Shown in pieces: positions 1-9,092 of a stretch of DNA of 64,000 nucleotides. The notes under the pieces are model-generated. The model had not been told where the DNA came from. It was given only the letters and a program-made list of their open reading frames with translations, and made no database searches. The DNA is from Lutraria lutraria (taxonomy: Eukaryota; Mollusca; Bivalvia; Venerida; Mactridae). The position numbers were made by a program, and so were the translations under genes. The stretch is from assembly GCA_964023205.1 (NCBI GenBank), contig OZ026843.1:1783029-1847028 (forward strand), written 5' to 3'. Position 1 is the first letter of the stretch, and every line of letters begins with the position of its first letter.

Positions 1-540
1 ACATTAAAATCACGCATGTGGAAATACTTTACCCATCATAAAACACGAAGGTATATTCAGTTATTGCCTGATCTCGTGCATGCCTATAATCATCGTGTTC
101 ATCAAAGTATACAAATGGCACCCGTATCCGTGAATGAGAATAACGAATCTCAAGTGGCCTTGACCTTGTATGGAAAATCAAGAAAGAAAGCGTCGACGAC
201 CCTTCATGTGGGAGATATTGTTCGTATCAATAAAACAAAACGTACATTTGATAAAGGTTATCTACCCAACTGGACCACTGAACTGTTTAAAGTGATCCAA
301 GTCAAAAAGACCTCTCCTGCTACTGTGAAACTGACTGATTTAGAAGGAGAACCCATACTGGGTTCGTTTAATTTCTCTGAAGTACAGGTTATAAAAGATG
401 ATGCTATCTATGAAATTGAATCAGTGCTCGCACATCGCCAGAGAAAGGTAGACGGAAAAACAAGACGAGAAATTAAAGTGCATTGGAAAGGCTATCCTTC
501 GAAATTTGACAGTAGGATTCTCGAATCCCATCTCGTTTAA
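1..540 (+). CDS. Maverick/Polinton integrase, C-terminal part with chromodomain (5' end outside window)
   Basis: The frame is open from the first base, so the gene begins upstream of the window. The visible part starts at the end of a retroviral-type (rve) integrase core: the tract around HAYNHRVHQSIQMAP is the usual end of that fold, where a tyrosine-asparagine pair precedes the small C-terminal barrel. Residues near VGDIVRINKTKRTFDKGY form the SH3-like region seen in these integrases. The last ~50 residues (IESVLAHRQRK...HWKGYPSKFD) are a chromodomain, thought to steer integration to chromatin. The DDE catalytic residues lie outside the window. A capsid and protease cluster follows directly, which identifies the enzyme as a Maverick integrase and not an LTR retrotransposon one. 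The usual tryptophan after the chromodomain KF-D/N-S is replaced by R, so this copy may be inactive. Confidence 0.85.
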   Translation, partial: TLKSRMWKYFTHHKTRRYIQLLPDLVHAYNHRVHQSIQMAPVSVNENNESQVALTLYGKSRKKASTTLHVGDIVRINKTKRTFDKGYLPNWTTELFKVIQVKKTSPATVKLTDLEGEPILGSFNFSEVQVIKDDAIYEIESVLAHRQRKVDGKTRREIKVHWKGYPSKFDSRILESHLV

Positions 541-560
541 AACTAGTTTAAAAATACATC

Positions 561-806
561 ATGTCTCAAGCTGATACGGCCAGTGAGGAAGTGACTGCCT
601 CAGAGTAAGTCAAATTGTGTGAACCCAAAAATAAGGTCACTTTTTTGTCACAAATTGTAGTGGTATTTATTATTATTAGCGTATCGCTATTTAATTTGTG
701 TTTTCAACGACCCGATCGAGAATTGTGGCTTCTGCTTTTAAGTAGTTCTCTAGGTTATATTCTACCGAATCCCTCCTTGAAATTCAATAAACCTAAGTCA
801 ACATGA
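561..806 (+). pseudogene. Small membrane protein of the Maverick cluster, interrupted by one stop
   Basis: ATG at 561 opens a frame of 15 codons, then TAA at 606-608, then the same frame continues open to TGA at 804-806. The second part has two hydrophobic segments (around SQIVVVFIIISVSLFNL and LWLLLLSSSLGYILP), so it encodes a short protein with two membrane helices. Small proteins ending in a serine-rich GY-LP-P-L pattern are, from memory, common next to the penton-like gene in animal Mavericks. The stop overlaps the next gene's start as ATGA at 803-806, a compact virus-like arrangement. The TAA sits inside TAAGT, and the sequence GAGTAAGT could also be read as a splice donor, but I see no partner acceptor. 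I read it as a nonsense mutation in a decayed copy. Confidence 0.5.
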
Positions 807-1639
807 GTTCGTTTTACATTACACTTATGAGTGACAGCTCTAAGGATTTATTCCCAGACAATACGCAATGTTGTTTTCGTACCAAACTGGCAAAACCCAT
901 CCATCTCAATAAACAAGACTGGGCAATTGCCTTAGTGGAAATGATTGTTCCTAGTCAGATCACCAATGTCACTGAAGAAGAGCGACATTTCTACATTGTC
1001 ACGCATGATCATGTCCTGAGTAAGGCCTTAGAAACCTTTCAGACCTATTGTACTCTCCCCAATAAAGAAGAAAAGGCTGTACGTCTTTGTATTCCTGTAG
1101 GAACTTATGTCACACCCCAACATCTGATCGAGACGATTGACTTTACCGTGAAAGATAAATTGGGTAAAATATTTTAAAAAACCTTCGATTTACCATGGGT
1201 TTTTCAGGACAAAGTAAACGCGCAAAATTGGACAGTTCAGATATTCTAGGCATTCAGTTTCATCCACACATGTTTATTAAACGGGGTGGAGCCCCTGATA
1301 GTTCTCCTACCATCTTTTTTAAAGACAATCCGGAGCCGTTTCCTCATGGCGTAGATATTAACATGGATCATTAATCATTTGTTTGTTTATTCCGACCTCA
1401 CGTCTTATACCTATTTGGGAAACATAGAAGCCCCCATCTTACGTGTAGCTCCATTCGATCCGAGAACAAAAGCAGGAACTAACCCACATATTCATTTCGA
1501 GTTCTTGAATTTACACTATGTACCACTGGCTAAAGCCGACTTTGACACCATCGCTATCCATATAAGGGGTGACACTGGCCAGTCTATTCAGTTTATTTAT
1601 GGCAAGTCTATGGTGAAACTACACCTACGCCAAAAAACA
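803..1639 (+). pseudogene. Penton-like minor capsid protein of a Maverick, frameshifted
   Basis: The start MSSFYITLMSDSS with the following NTQCCFRTKLAKPIHL and WAIALVEMIVPSQ is the typical opening of the animal Maverick/adintovirus penton-like (single or double jelly-roll) minor capsid family. The frame stops at 1175-1177. Recognisable sequence continues in another frame (about 1205-1374), stops again at 1372-1374, and resumes in a third frame from 1379 with the family's C-terminal half (FVYSDLTSYTYLGNIEAP, then Y-V-P and LHLR near 1620). At least two frameshifts plus stops mean it is a pseudogene. The reading frame runs on to 1825 without a stop near 1630, where a CAA codon stands where a stop would be expected just before the next gene. 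Assignment to the penton role comes from family knowledge; the fold is not demonstrated here. Confidence 0.65.
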
Positions 1640-2000
1640 ATGATACCTACTTACCAAGGTCAACCTCGACAATATGGACAAGGACTTGGATCCATGGAAA
1701 GCCATGAAAAGGATCATGCCTTTACTGAATCCATTGGTGAAATCTGGAGTTCACACCTTGAAAAAAGAAGGACTCCAGCAAGGAAGAGCCGCTATGCAAG
1801 ATATCTTAACAGGATCAAACCCTAAAAAAGTAATACGAAAACGTGGAGCCTCTGTATTAAAGGATGTGGGTGAATCCTTGTTACGTGCTGTGGCCAGCCC
1901 CAAAAGACATACAAAGAGCAAACCAGTCAAGAAAAGACCTCATTCGAAACTTCATCGTCGCCGAGTTAAGCAGGCCAGACCTCTTGATATTTTCGATTAA
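1640..2000 (+). pseudogene. Basic pX-like core protein of a Maverick, frameshifted near its start
   Basis: An ATG at 1640 begins MIPTYQGQPRQYGQGLG in one frame; about 50 bases later the matching continuation (WKAMKRIMPLLNPLVKSG) is in the frame that opens with ATG at 1674. This implies a frameshift around 1685-1695. The rest is open to the TAA at 1998-2000. The protein has a glycine-rich short leader, a hydrophobic/amphipathic middle, and a strongly basic tail (KPVKKRPHSKLHRRRVKQ) suited to binding DNA. This matches the small core protein that lies between penton and hexon genes in adintovirus-like Mavericks and is compared there with adenovirus pX/pVI. Its position directly before the hexon gene supports the call. 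Confidence 0.6.
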
Positions 2001-2002
2001 TC

Positions 2003-3309
2003 ATGATGCAACACGGTTCCTGCAAATGTAGTAAGACAGAGTTGGATGTGTCTTGTTGTGTGCCACCTACCATGACAGCCATGCAAGAGGGTCAATGGAC
2101 TGAACATTATCCCATATCTGCCCTGGACAATAATGCTCCCATCGAATTCGTGATTCCTGCACAGACATAAAAATGGACTGATCTGAATCAGTCTTACCTG
2201 TACATGAAACTCAAAATTATACAGGCAGATGGTACAGACCTAGCAGCCGAAAGTGAAATTACTACCGTCAACAATTTCTTTCACAGCATGTTCTCTAGCA
2301 TTGATGTGTACCTAAATAATAAACTGATCACCAGCAATGCGGACACGTATGCCTATCGGGCTTACATAGAAAATTTACTCTCCTTTACCCCAAGCTGTAA
2401 AGACACTCAGCTTCGGGCGTTAGAGTTATGGGCTGCAGACACCGCTGGTCATATGCTCACCAAAGTACATGACGGAAAGTCGTGTGGTGGAACTATGTGG
2501 ACGGCTTCATTTGGATCTGATGATGCAAGATAAATATTTACCCAATGGTATAGAAATACGCTTAAGACTAAACAAAGCGTCACCCCAATTCTGTCTCATG
2601 AGTACTGCACCAGCTAAAATCAAGTTTCTAGAAGCAGGATTCAATGTAAGAACAGTAGATTTACTGCCAGTGGTAGCCAATCAACTCAATCAACAGATTG
2701 CTCAACATAACATTCCCATCCGACGAACTGAAGTAAAAACATTTACGATTCATTTACGGTCAACGATCCAAGATTGAAGATCATTTATTTCAAGGTCAAT
2801 TGCCAAAACGTCTTGCCATCCGTTTGGTGAGAAACGGAGACATGAATGGAGATATGGCTACCAACCCTTTTGATTTTCGTCATTTTACACTTAATCATCT
2901 GGAAGTCAGCATTGACGGAAAAAGTATTCATAACAAAGCGTTTCAACCCAATTTTGAAACGGGAGAAGTTCTAAGATCCTACATGTCACTCTATCAAGCG
3001 ACAGGAGCTCTTGGTCTGAATCGTTCATTTGGATTGAGCATGAATGATTATCGGAACGGATACACACTCTGTGGGTTGGACTTGACAGCAGATCAAGGTT
3101 GCGAGGAAGGTCAATTCCATCCTATAAAAATGGGCAATCTGAGATTGGAATTTCACTTTGGGACAGCACTTGAACAAGCCATCAACGTGATTGTATTTGC
3201 GGAATACGACAATCAAATTGAAATCAATCAATTCAGAGAAGTGCTTCTAGATTATCAATGGAAGAAATGGATATGGAACACATGGAAAAAGGACAAGATT
3301 ACGAAATGA
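2003..3309 (+). pseudogene. Hexon-type major capsid protein (F54H12.2-like) of a Maverick, broken
   Basis: ATG at 2003 follows the previous stop by two bases. The frame contains a TAA at 2168-2170 and then a long open part with the family hallmarks (KWTDLNQSYLYMKLKI, FFHSMFSSIDVYLNNKLI, YAYRAYIENLLSF). Near 2500 the match moves to another frame (RLHLDLMMQDKYLPNGIEI), and near 2760 to a third that runs to 3307-3309 with NPFDFRHFTLN, GYTLCGLDLTADQG and NLRLEFHFG. The whole has the expected order for the double jelly-roll major capsid protein annotated in many animal genomes as F54H12.2-like. One nonsense codon and two frameshifts make it non-functional as it stands. I am confident of the family; only the exact breakpoints are uncertain. 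Confidence 0.85.
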
Positions 3310-3722
3310 ATTTATTGGCGTATCCTTGTTGTACAAGTTCAAGGACGGACTTCTTACAAGAGTGTTTGAATCATCACGTCACAGAAGCACTCCAATCTTT
3401 AATTTATGATCAAGTGCATAAAGACTGTTATGGTTGTCGAGTGAATCATCCTAGTCAAGTACAACATGTACTCTGCTTATACACGAATACGGAAGAGTGG
3501 ACAGAACTTTACATTCAAAAAGCTATTCAACGTTTGGACGTGTTCAAGGTCATGGAAAAGTGGTATCCTGAATTAGTGACCTTGACCGATAGTGAAAAGG
3601 GAGACGCGTGTCGATTATGGATTCAGTTTAAAGAAGAACTCACTCAGAATCAGTCCATAGATCAGTGGATCAGTGTTTGGGCTGAACGTGTCAACAGAAA
3701 TTGGCATTATGGAGACGAATGA
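3258..3722 (+). CDS. Maverick-associated Cys-rich ORF, intact (154 residues)
   Basis: Opens at 3258, overlapping the end of the hexon gene by about 50 bases, and runs to TGA at 3720-3722. Several in-frame ATGs lie in the first 17 codons, so the true start could be later. The protein has an early YPCC, then C-Y-G-C followed by NHPSQVQHVLCL, a Cys/His set that could bind zinc; a C-x-G-C...HPSQ...H motif in the ORF after the hexon is familiar to me from other invertebrate Mavericks. The remainder is helical and charged. Function unknown; from position it is probably a virion or assembly protein. It is uninterrupted while its capsid neighbours are broken. Confidence 0.6.
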   Translation: MEEMDMEHMEKGQDYEMNLLAYPCCTSSRTDFLQECLNHHVTEALQSLIYDQVHKDCYGCRVNHPSQVQHVLCLYTNTEEWTELYIQKAIQRLDVFKVMEKWYPELVTLTDSEKGDACRLWIQFKEELTQNQSIDQWISVWAERVNRNWHYGDE

Positions 3723-4296
3723 ACTGCAATACATATTAGATCATTCACCGTTATTAAAACCACTACGTGCACGTGTTTGTGCCAAAGATCAATTACCTTC
3801 AGAGAAACCGCATGACGTGAAAGCCTATATTGTGAATACCCATAACGGGAATCAACCTGGAGAACACTGGGTTGCTCTTTATTTAAAAGACAATAAAGAG
3901 ATTCTATCATTTGTGATAAAACATGCCAGTAACACTTATCTGTGGAATGCCATGAGAATACAAGGCGATATGTTACCGGTGTGCGGTGTGTATTGTCTGT
4001 TCGCTTTGGATTTTATCTCACGTGAATGTGACTTGAACCAGATACTGTTAACCCGATTCAAACCGGACATGTATGGAAAAAATAACACTTATGTGACGCA
4101 TTGGTTTCGACATTATGGTACTTATTACATGCATGCTCAATATGTGAACAAATGTGGACAAAAGTGTTTTGCTCAACGTAACTCTAGCCCAGAAGGTCAC
4201 AGACGTTTGTATCATAGTATTATACATAGAAACACGACTCATTGTTACTGTTCCTTGTTGCTGTTTCATGTTACTGTTTCAAAAAATAAAATTTAG
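3709..4296 (+). CDS. Adenain-like cysteine protease of a Maverick, open but with altered acidic site
   Basis: ATG at 3709 overlaps the end of the preceding ORF by 14 bases. GEHWVALYL carries the catalytic histidine, and VCGVYCLFALDFI the nucleophilic cysteine with the oxyanion region, preceded by WNAMRIQG; this is the C5/adenain-type maturation protease of Mavericks. In relatives an acidic residue (a phenylalanine-rich F-D-S-Y-G type motif) follows the histidine; here the stretch reads ILSFVIKHA, with no such Asp. The open frame may therefore encode an inactive enzyme. The ~65 residues after THWFRHYG are Cys/His rich and poorly like the family, perhaps a shifted tail. An AATAAA at 4285-4290 overlaps the last codons. 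Confidence 0.8.
   Translation: METNELQYILDHSPLLKPLRARVCAKDQLPSEKPHDVKAYIVNTHNGNQPGEHWVALYLKDNKEILSFVIKHASNTYLWNAMRIQGDMLPVCGVYCLFALDFISRECDLNQILLTRFKPDMYGKNNTYVTHWFRHYGTYYMHAQYVNKCGQKCFAQRNSSPEGHRRLYHSIIHRNTTHCYCSLLLFHVTVSKNKI
4285..4290 (+). terminator. Poly(A) signal at the end of the protease ORF
   Basis: AATAAA lies inside the last four codons of the protease frame, six bases before its stop ends. It would end the Maverick late transcript here, separating it from the promoter and coiled-coil gene that follow. Confidence 0.45.
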
Positions 4297-4373
4297 AAAA
4301 CTGAAACTATGCGTCTGTTGTCTTTTTTTATTATGTCATAAAATTACCAATCAAGCCGCACGCCGCACAGACA

Positions 4374-4470
4374 TCCGCACATGTGTGTGCGGCGCACATA
4401 TCTGTACGGTACACCGTCGCGTGACGTCATCCAGCGATATGACGTCATCCAACCACGAGAGTGGGCGGCG
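4374..4470 (+). promoter_or_regulatory. Promoter with paired CRE sites and a GC box
   Basis: Two perfect TGACGTCA (CRE/ATF) sites at 4422-4429 and 4440-4447 are 18 bp apart, each followed by TCCA. A GGGCGG box is at 4463-4468. Just upstream is an inverted repeat, CCGCACATGTGTGTGCGG at 4374-4391. There is no TATA box. The local base composition is much more GC-rich than the surroundings. The arrangement points rightwards to the coiled-coil ORF that starts about 60 bp later. Confidence 0.55.
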
Positions 4471-4526
4471 CTTCACCAGTACAATGCACAATGCCTCATT
4501 TCATTCTGAGAACTCAAACGCTCAAG

Positions 4527-4883
4527 ATGGAGGCTTTATTAAATGAACTCAAAACAGCAAAACAACTTACAGAGAAACAGAATAGGGTATGGCGCTCAAT
4601 CAGTCGCTTAGCTGCTAGCATTGTTAGAAAAAGGGAACGAGATCTTCAAACCATTGGTGAGACTTTGAATTGCATTGAAACAAATCGGTTTCATCATAGA
4701 GAAGAACTATCTAAAATGCGAGAGCATTTTCGAGATCAAGCCAAAGAAAGGCAGCCTGATGCCAGGGAACGAACGGTCAATAGACAAAGGGAACAGACAC
4801 AACAAGAAGAAAAGCATTTGCGTATCATCACTACGGCTAATGTTGAGTACACGGAACAACCACCAGTATCAGAACAGGAATAG
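4527..4883 (+). CDS. Coiled-coil protein of unknown function (118 residues) with histone-type mRNA 3' end
   Basis: Intact frame to TAG at 4881-4883. I chose ATG 4527 because its context (A at -3, G at +4) is good; an upstream in-frame ATG at 4491 would add 12 residues. The protein starts MEALLNELKTAKQLTEKQN and is almost entirely charged helix, with heptad-like hydrophobic spacing through about residue 75 (LLNELK, SISRLAASIV, TLNCIE, LSKMREHF), then a polar, Gln/Glu/Arg-rich tail ending PPVSEQE. No signal peptide or membrane segment. I do not recognise the family and it is not a core or linker histone. Upstream is a CRE promoter; 110 bp downstream is a histone stem-loop. It lies directly after a Maverick protease, so it may be a Maverick accessory gene or a host gene beside the element. 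Confidence 0.6.
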   Translation: MEALLNELKTAKQLTEKQNRVWRSISRLAASIVRKRERDLQTIGETLNCIETNRFHHREELSKMREHFRDQAKERQPDARERTVNRQREQTQQEEKHLRIITTANVEYTEQPPVSEQE

Positions 4884-4993
4884 TCCTGTGGGGATCTAGC
4901 ATGCCAGCTCTGCTATCCCACACCAGACCGCCAATGTAAACTATGTACCCAACCAGATCAGTCAACATAGACAACCACGGTTTAAAAAAAATA

Positions 4994-5036
4994 CCAACGG
5001 CCCTTTTCAGGGCCACCATGTCTTTTCGAAAGAAAA
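4994..5036 (+). terminator. Replication-dependent histone mRNA 3' stem-loop with downstream purine element
   Basis: The stem is GGCCCT (4999-5004), the loop TTTC (5005-5008) and AGGGCC (5009-5014), flanked by CCAAC before and ACCA after. This matches the metazoan histone 3' processing signal bound by SLBP at essentially every conserved position, including the flanks. A purine-rich GAAAGAAAA (5028-5036) stands where the U7-binding histone downstream element should be, 14 bases past ACCA. No AATAAA is seen between the ORF stop and the loop; the next is at 5351. Transcripts ending here should be non-polyadenylated and S-phase linked. Confidence 0.85.
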
Positions 5037-5620
5037 TTCTCCAATTGTCTCAAATGAGTTTTAAAGTCTATACACACACACAGTACCAGAAAATTCCTTA
5101 ATTTCATGCTATTTTTTGGGGTACACTATTCCAAATTCAAATGGATTCCAACTTGTCAAAATTGTGTAAACTTCTGGTACCGACCTACTCTATATTCTAT
5201 AGGACCATGGTACCAGGGTATCTCCCACTACTACTTATACAGACTAAGTAAAGGTTACACTCCGTACAAATTTGTTTTGTCTTTTAGCATACAAATAATT
5301 ATGAAAGTGCTATGATCATTGCGTTGCAATTTATTCTATGTTTTTAAGATAATAAAAAGATACACCAACATCTGTATTGTTTGATATGTTGTTGGTTGAA
5401 AATGTTGTTGGGGGGGAGGGGAGGAATTAGAAAACATTTAAAATTGTAGATTGTCAAGTTGTAATGGTTAATATTGCATTATCATATATTTACAAGAAAA
5501 CATTTACCTACTACTTTTGCCACTTATCAAATTAAAGAAATGATTTCTCAACAAAGTCAAACTATGTTGAACAAATATTTTAAACATGAATTAAGTCATA
5601 TCAACAGACATATAGAAAAT
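5037..5620. other. AT-rich spacer, right flank of the Maverick region
   Basis: No supported gene. It contains an AATAAA at 5351-5356, a possible back-up poly(A) signal for the upstream gene, and a G-run near 5410. I could not identify the Maverick's terminal inverted repeat because its left end is outside the window. Confidence 0.4.
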
Positions 5621-6961
5621 ACACTCGGGACAAACTTCTAAAGCGTATGGTCACAATTTCTTCTTTGTTTATTTTAAGTAAAACAATACTTAAAGGTTTT
5701 GAACATGAACTATGTATTTGCAACATAAGTCAAGGAAGATTTCAATTATGCGTCACTGAAATTAGATTTCAAAATTTTGAAAAATAACCGAGTTATGAGA
5801 AAAGTCTACATACTTCAAGGACAACCCTCGTATATCCTAGAAAATGTTTAATAATAAAACATCAATTTCAAGTCTTTCTACTCGCTTTGTGCTTCTTCTC
5901 AGTCCAATATAAATGGGAGTTTTACCACTAATTTAGGCATTTTGTAACTTCATGACCCTGCAGTGTTAGTATTTTGTTACCGGTATAGTTCCTGTAAAAG
6001 CAAACCGAATTTGTGTATAATATTGCATGAAGATGTGTTTGTGTCCTGAGTGTAACATTTTCAATTGTTATATATAAATAATATAACATGTAAATATGTT
6101 TAGAAATCATGAAATAATTCGATAAATTCTATTCTGTTTTCATCTGAGAATGTTTCTTCATCAAAATAAAAGGTATATTACTTTTTATCTTCAGTATACT
6201 GAACAAATCTACTTGGTATATATATCTGAATAGAACTATTTTTATAACAACTTTCAAACTTTTTAAACATGCTCCATTTCACTGTTTCAGACTTTAAAGT
6301 ATTTTTTCACGTCAGTTATTTAATATAAATGTGGAAAACAATTAACATGGACTACTGTTCTATAAGTTACATATCGAAATTAAGATGATGAATATATAGC
6401 GTTACACTCGGGACAACACTTAAAACCATGTAGACAAAAAATGAATTGCACTACATGAATTTGTTTTAGTTTTGTGAGCTTCTGTTTGGGAAATAGATAA
6501 AAAAAACGTATCAAATTCCAAGAATGATAAAAAAATCTTATCTAAATGCAAAATGTTACACTCGGGACATTTCCAATCAGCTTTATTCAAGATGGTATAA
6601 CTTAAAAAACAAATTATTCTTTTGATCATTTCTCTTTTTTAAACAACATGGACACATATGCCTATCAATATGTTAAAATGCATGTTCTTTTCAAGCATCA
6701 GTTTACTTACAGCAATATCATCAATTTGAATTTCCATTTTTTCCTTGAGCAAAATATTTTACATGTGCATTTGAAAGGTGACTTCTAAATAATACTTATA
6801 ATTGAAATATTTGAACAAAATGCATTACATTTTAAATATAACACATGTACAATGAAATTAAAAACAATCATTGATTACTTACCCAAAAACTGAACAAAAT
6901 ATAAAAGATTGAAAAATGTGTAAAGAAAAAATGTCACGCTAAAAGTGTTACACTCGGGACA
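5621..6961. repeat. Cluster of a dispersed 15-bp motif (GTTACACTCGGGACA)
   Basis: Copies at 6401-6415, 6555-6569 and 6947-6961 are identical; 5621-5632 has the last 12 bases; 6042-6056 is on the opposite strand with one mismatch. Spacing is irregular and the intervening DNA is unrelated AT-rich sequence, so this is not a tandem array. No gene is evident in the interval. Confidence 0.6.
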
Positions 6962-8489
6962 TTTTTCGCCTGTTTTTTTTTAATGTAACTTTTGAACGAG
7001 AAACACAATCAAGCTGAAATTTTGCAACATTTTTAACAACAGCAAGACACACCATCAGAACATTAAATTACATTCCTGTGTTGTGTGGTATTCTTTAAAT
7101 CTTGAAAAGAAAAATTGTCTTCATTATTTTGATTTATGCCCATAAATGAACATCATTTACATTTTTATTACAATTACAGCCTTGTATATTATTAGTGTAT
7201 ACCCTTTCCGTGCCGATCAGTCCTGGTTGAATATATTTGTCCATTTTGTACAATGATAGAACTCATAGTTCTGTACATTACGGAGTATTTCATGGCGTAG
7301 TTAGCGTTCAAATAGCGAGGATTAAAGGAGCTCGGATTTATCATGACATGTAAATATAGTTAAGTGTCAACAAATTTATTTACGTCTGCAATAAGTGTCA
7401 GTGAAGCTGAGGAACTGCAGCAGTAAACCATTATTTGTTACAGCTTACTGATTTCTTTTAAATAATCAATATTCTAAACTACCTCTACACATATCGGATT
7501 AGTTATATTAAATTAAATCTTGGAATAACTAATGACTTCCCTAAGGTCATTCACTATAATTTGTCATCAATCTTGTAATATATTAATAATATAAAGCTCA
7601 ATATTTATATATAGTCGAAAATTGGTGACGACAATTAAATGTCGTCCCGGCATATATATATATATATATATATATAAGTTCTTAAAAATTGTAAGAACAT
7701 TGTTTTATTTCTCTTTAATATTTATATTAAATTAGTTACTGACGGTGGATGGGGTAAGTTTTCATCAAGTTTAGCATTATGAACACGTATCTGTTGAAAA
7801 TTGTTCATCCAAAATTCATACAAGTCCATCAAAAACTGTTTCTGATTATGCATATGCGGTTATTTATGGAACATGCAGTGGTTTTGCCTTGAAAGATGTC
7901 ATTAACTAAGAAATATCCCGTTTTTGCTGAAAAGAAAAGCTAAGAGACCTAACATTTCACATGATAACTTTCTTATATGAACATGGACATGTACTTTTCA
8001 TGTCATATTTTTAATTGGTGTTTAACCTACTTCAGAATAATCGATGTCATTCAAAATCCTTGTTACTCCTTCAATATGTAAAAAATGTATAAACGTTATC
8101 TATAAACCCTTATTTTTAGCCATTTTATAGATCTTAATTTGGTAAATAACACAGTATTTGAAGTAGTACACAGTCAAACAATTGGCATACAGTGGACATT
8201 TAATGCTTTACGCTTTTTCTACATTCAGGCTGTGATACAACCAGTACATCTTTTAAGTGATTTGGTTAATATTTACTGAAATATTTTGTTATTTATCTTC
8301 CCACACCCCTTTTTCAAAATCATTATTAGGAAAATTACCGATTTTGGGTATATCACTAAAAAGTAATTTTACGGTAAAGTTAAATCATGGACATATTCTT
8401 TTCACACTAAAAACTGAATGACAACGTGTTATTCTTCAAAAGTAAATAAGAATCGAAACATCCTTGTTACAATGAAATTTTTCGATATC
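6962..8489. other. AT-rich non-coding DNA with a TA microsatellite
   Basis: A (TA)n run lies at 7652-7676. Otherwise I see no coding potential or recognisable repeat. Confidence 0.5.
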
Positions 8490-8965
8490 ATGAGTGATCA
8501 CCCTTAAGTAAATATGGACGTCAATTCACGACGAGCGATGAGTGATTACAAAGCTCAAATTAGCACACTGTGCTCTGATGATCTAAAAATGACAATACAT
8601 AAGGGAGATACAGCTCGGAAAAGGACTATAATGCTCATCATGAACTAACTAAACGTACAGACACGCAACTGCCATAGTTACGACTATGTCGAGCTCACCG
8701 CAAGCGGGCTCGACAATAATCTATGTAAAATCACCGTAGGTGAATAATTTGAACTTGGTAGAGGTCCACTGGACAATGCTATACACCAAATATCTAAGCT
8801 CTAGGCGCTTTGGTTTCTGACAAGAAGACTTTTAATTTTGCAAGGAGCATCCTTGTTAAGTTTCAATGAAATTGAGGAGATGTTATCTAAATCAATTGTT
8901 GACGCACTGACTGACGGACGGACGACGGTCAACACGCGATCTAAATAGCTCAAAAGAGCTACAAT
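8490..8965 (-). mobile_element. HINE-A fragments joined to a GTCGAG-hairpin end
   Basis: 8500-8576 resembles the inverted 5' end of HINE-A (TAAGTAAATATGGACG..., then GTGATTACAAAGCTCA). 8686-8711 is a hairpin end, GTCGAGCTCACC...GCGGGCTCGAC, like the one at 35021. 8740-8900 is one HINE-A core monomer in reverse orientation (AACTTGGTAGAGGTCCACT), followed by a GACGGACGGACG stretch and CTCAAAAGAGCT. These are broken pieces of non-autonomous elements. Confidence 0.55.
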
Positions 8966-9092
8966 TACAGAGTGATACTTAAATTTATAAATAACTTGCT
9001 ATTGTAAACTGTCGATCTACAACAGAAGATTTCACTCTTGTGTAACAGAGATCGTATCTCGGGATAGACCACAACAGAAAAACAATACGTCT

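Noticed and set aside
4461..5018. A histone gene upstream of the stem-loop
   Set aside because: The translated ORF has no histone-fold or linker-histone sequence in any frame I read.
5037..5620. Maverick right terminal inverted repeat
   Set aside because: The left end is outside the window, so an inverted repeat cannot be verified; short GGTACC-type inverted words near 5085-5215 are not convincing.
7652..7676. TA-run as an origin or regulatory site
   Set aside because: A simple microsatellite with no associated feature.
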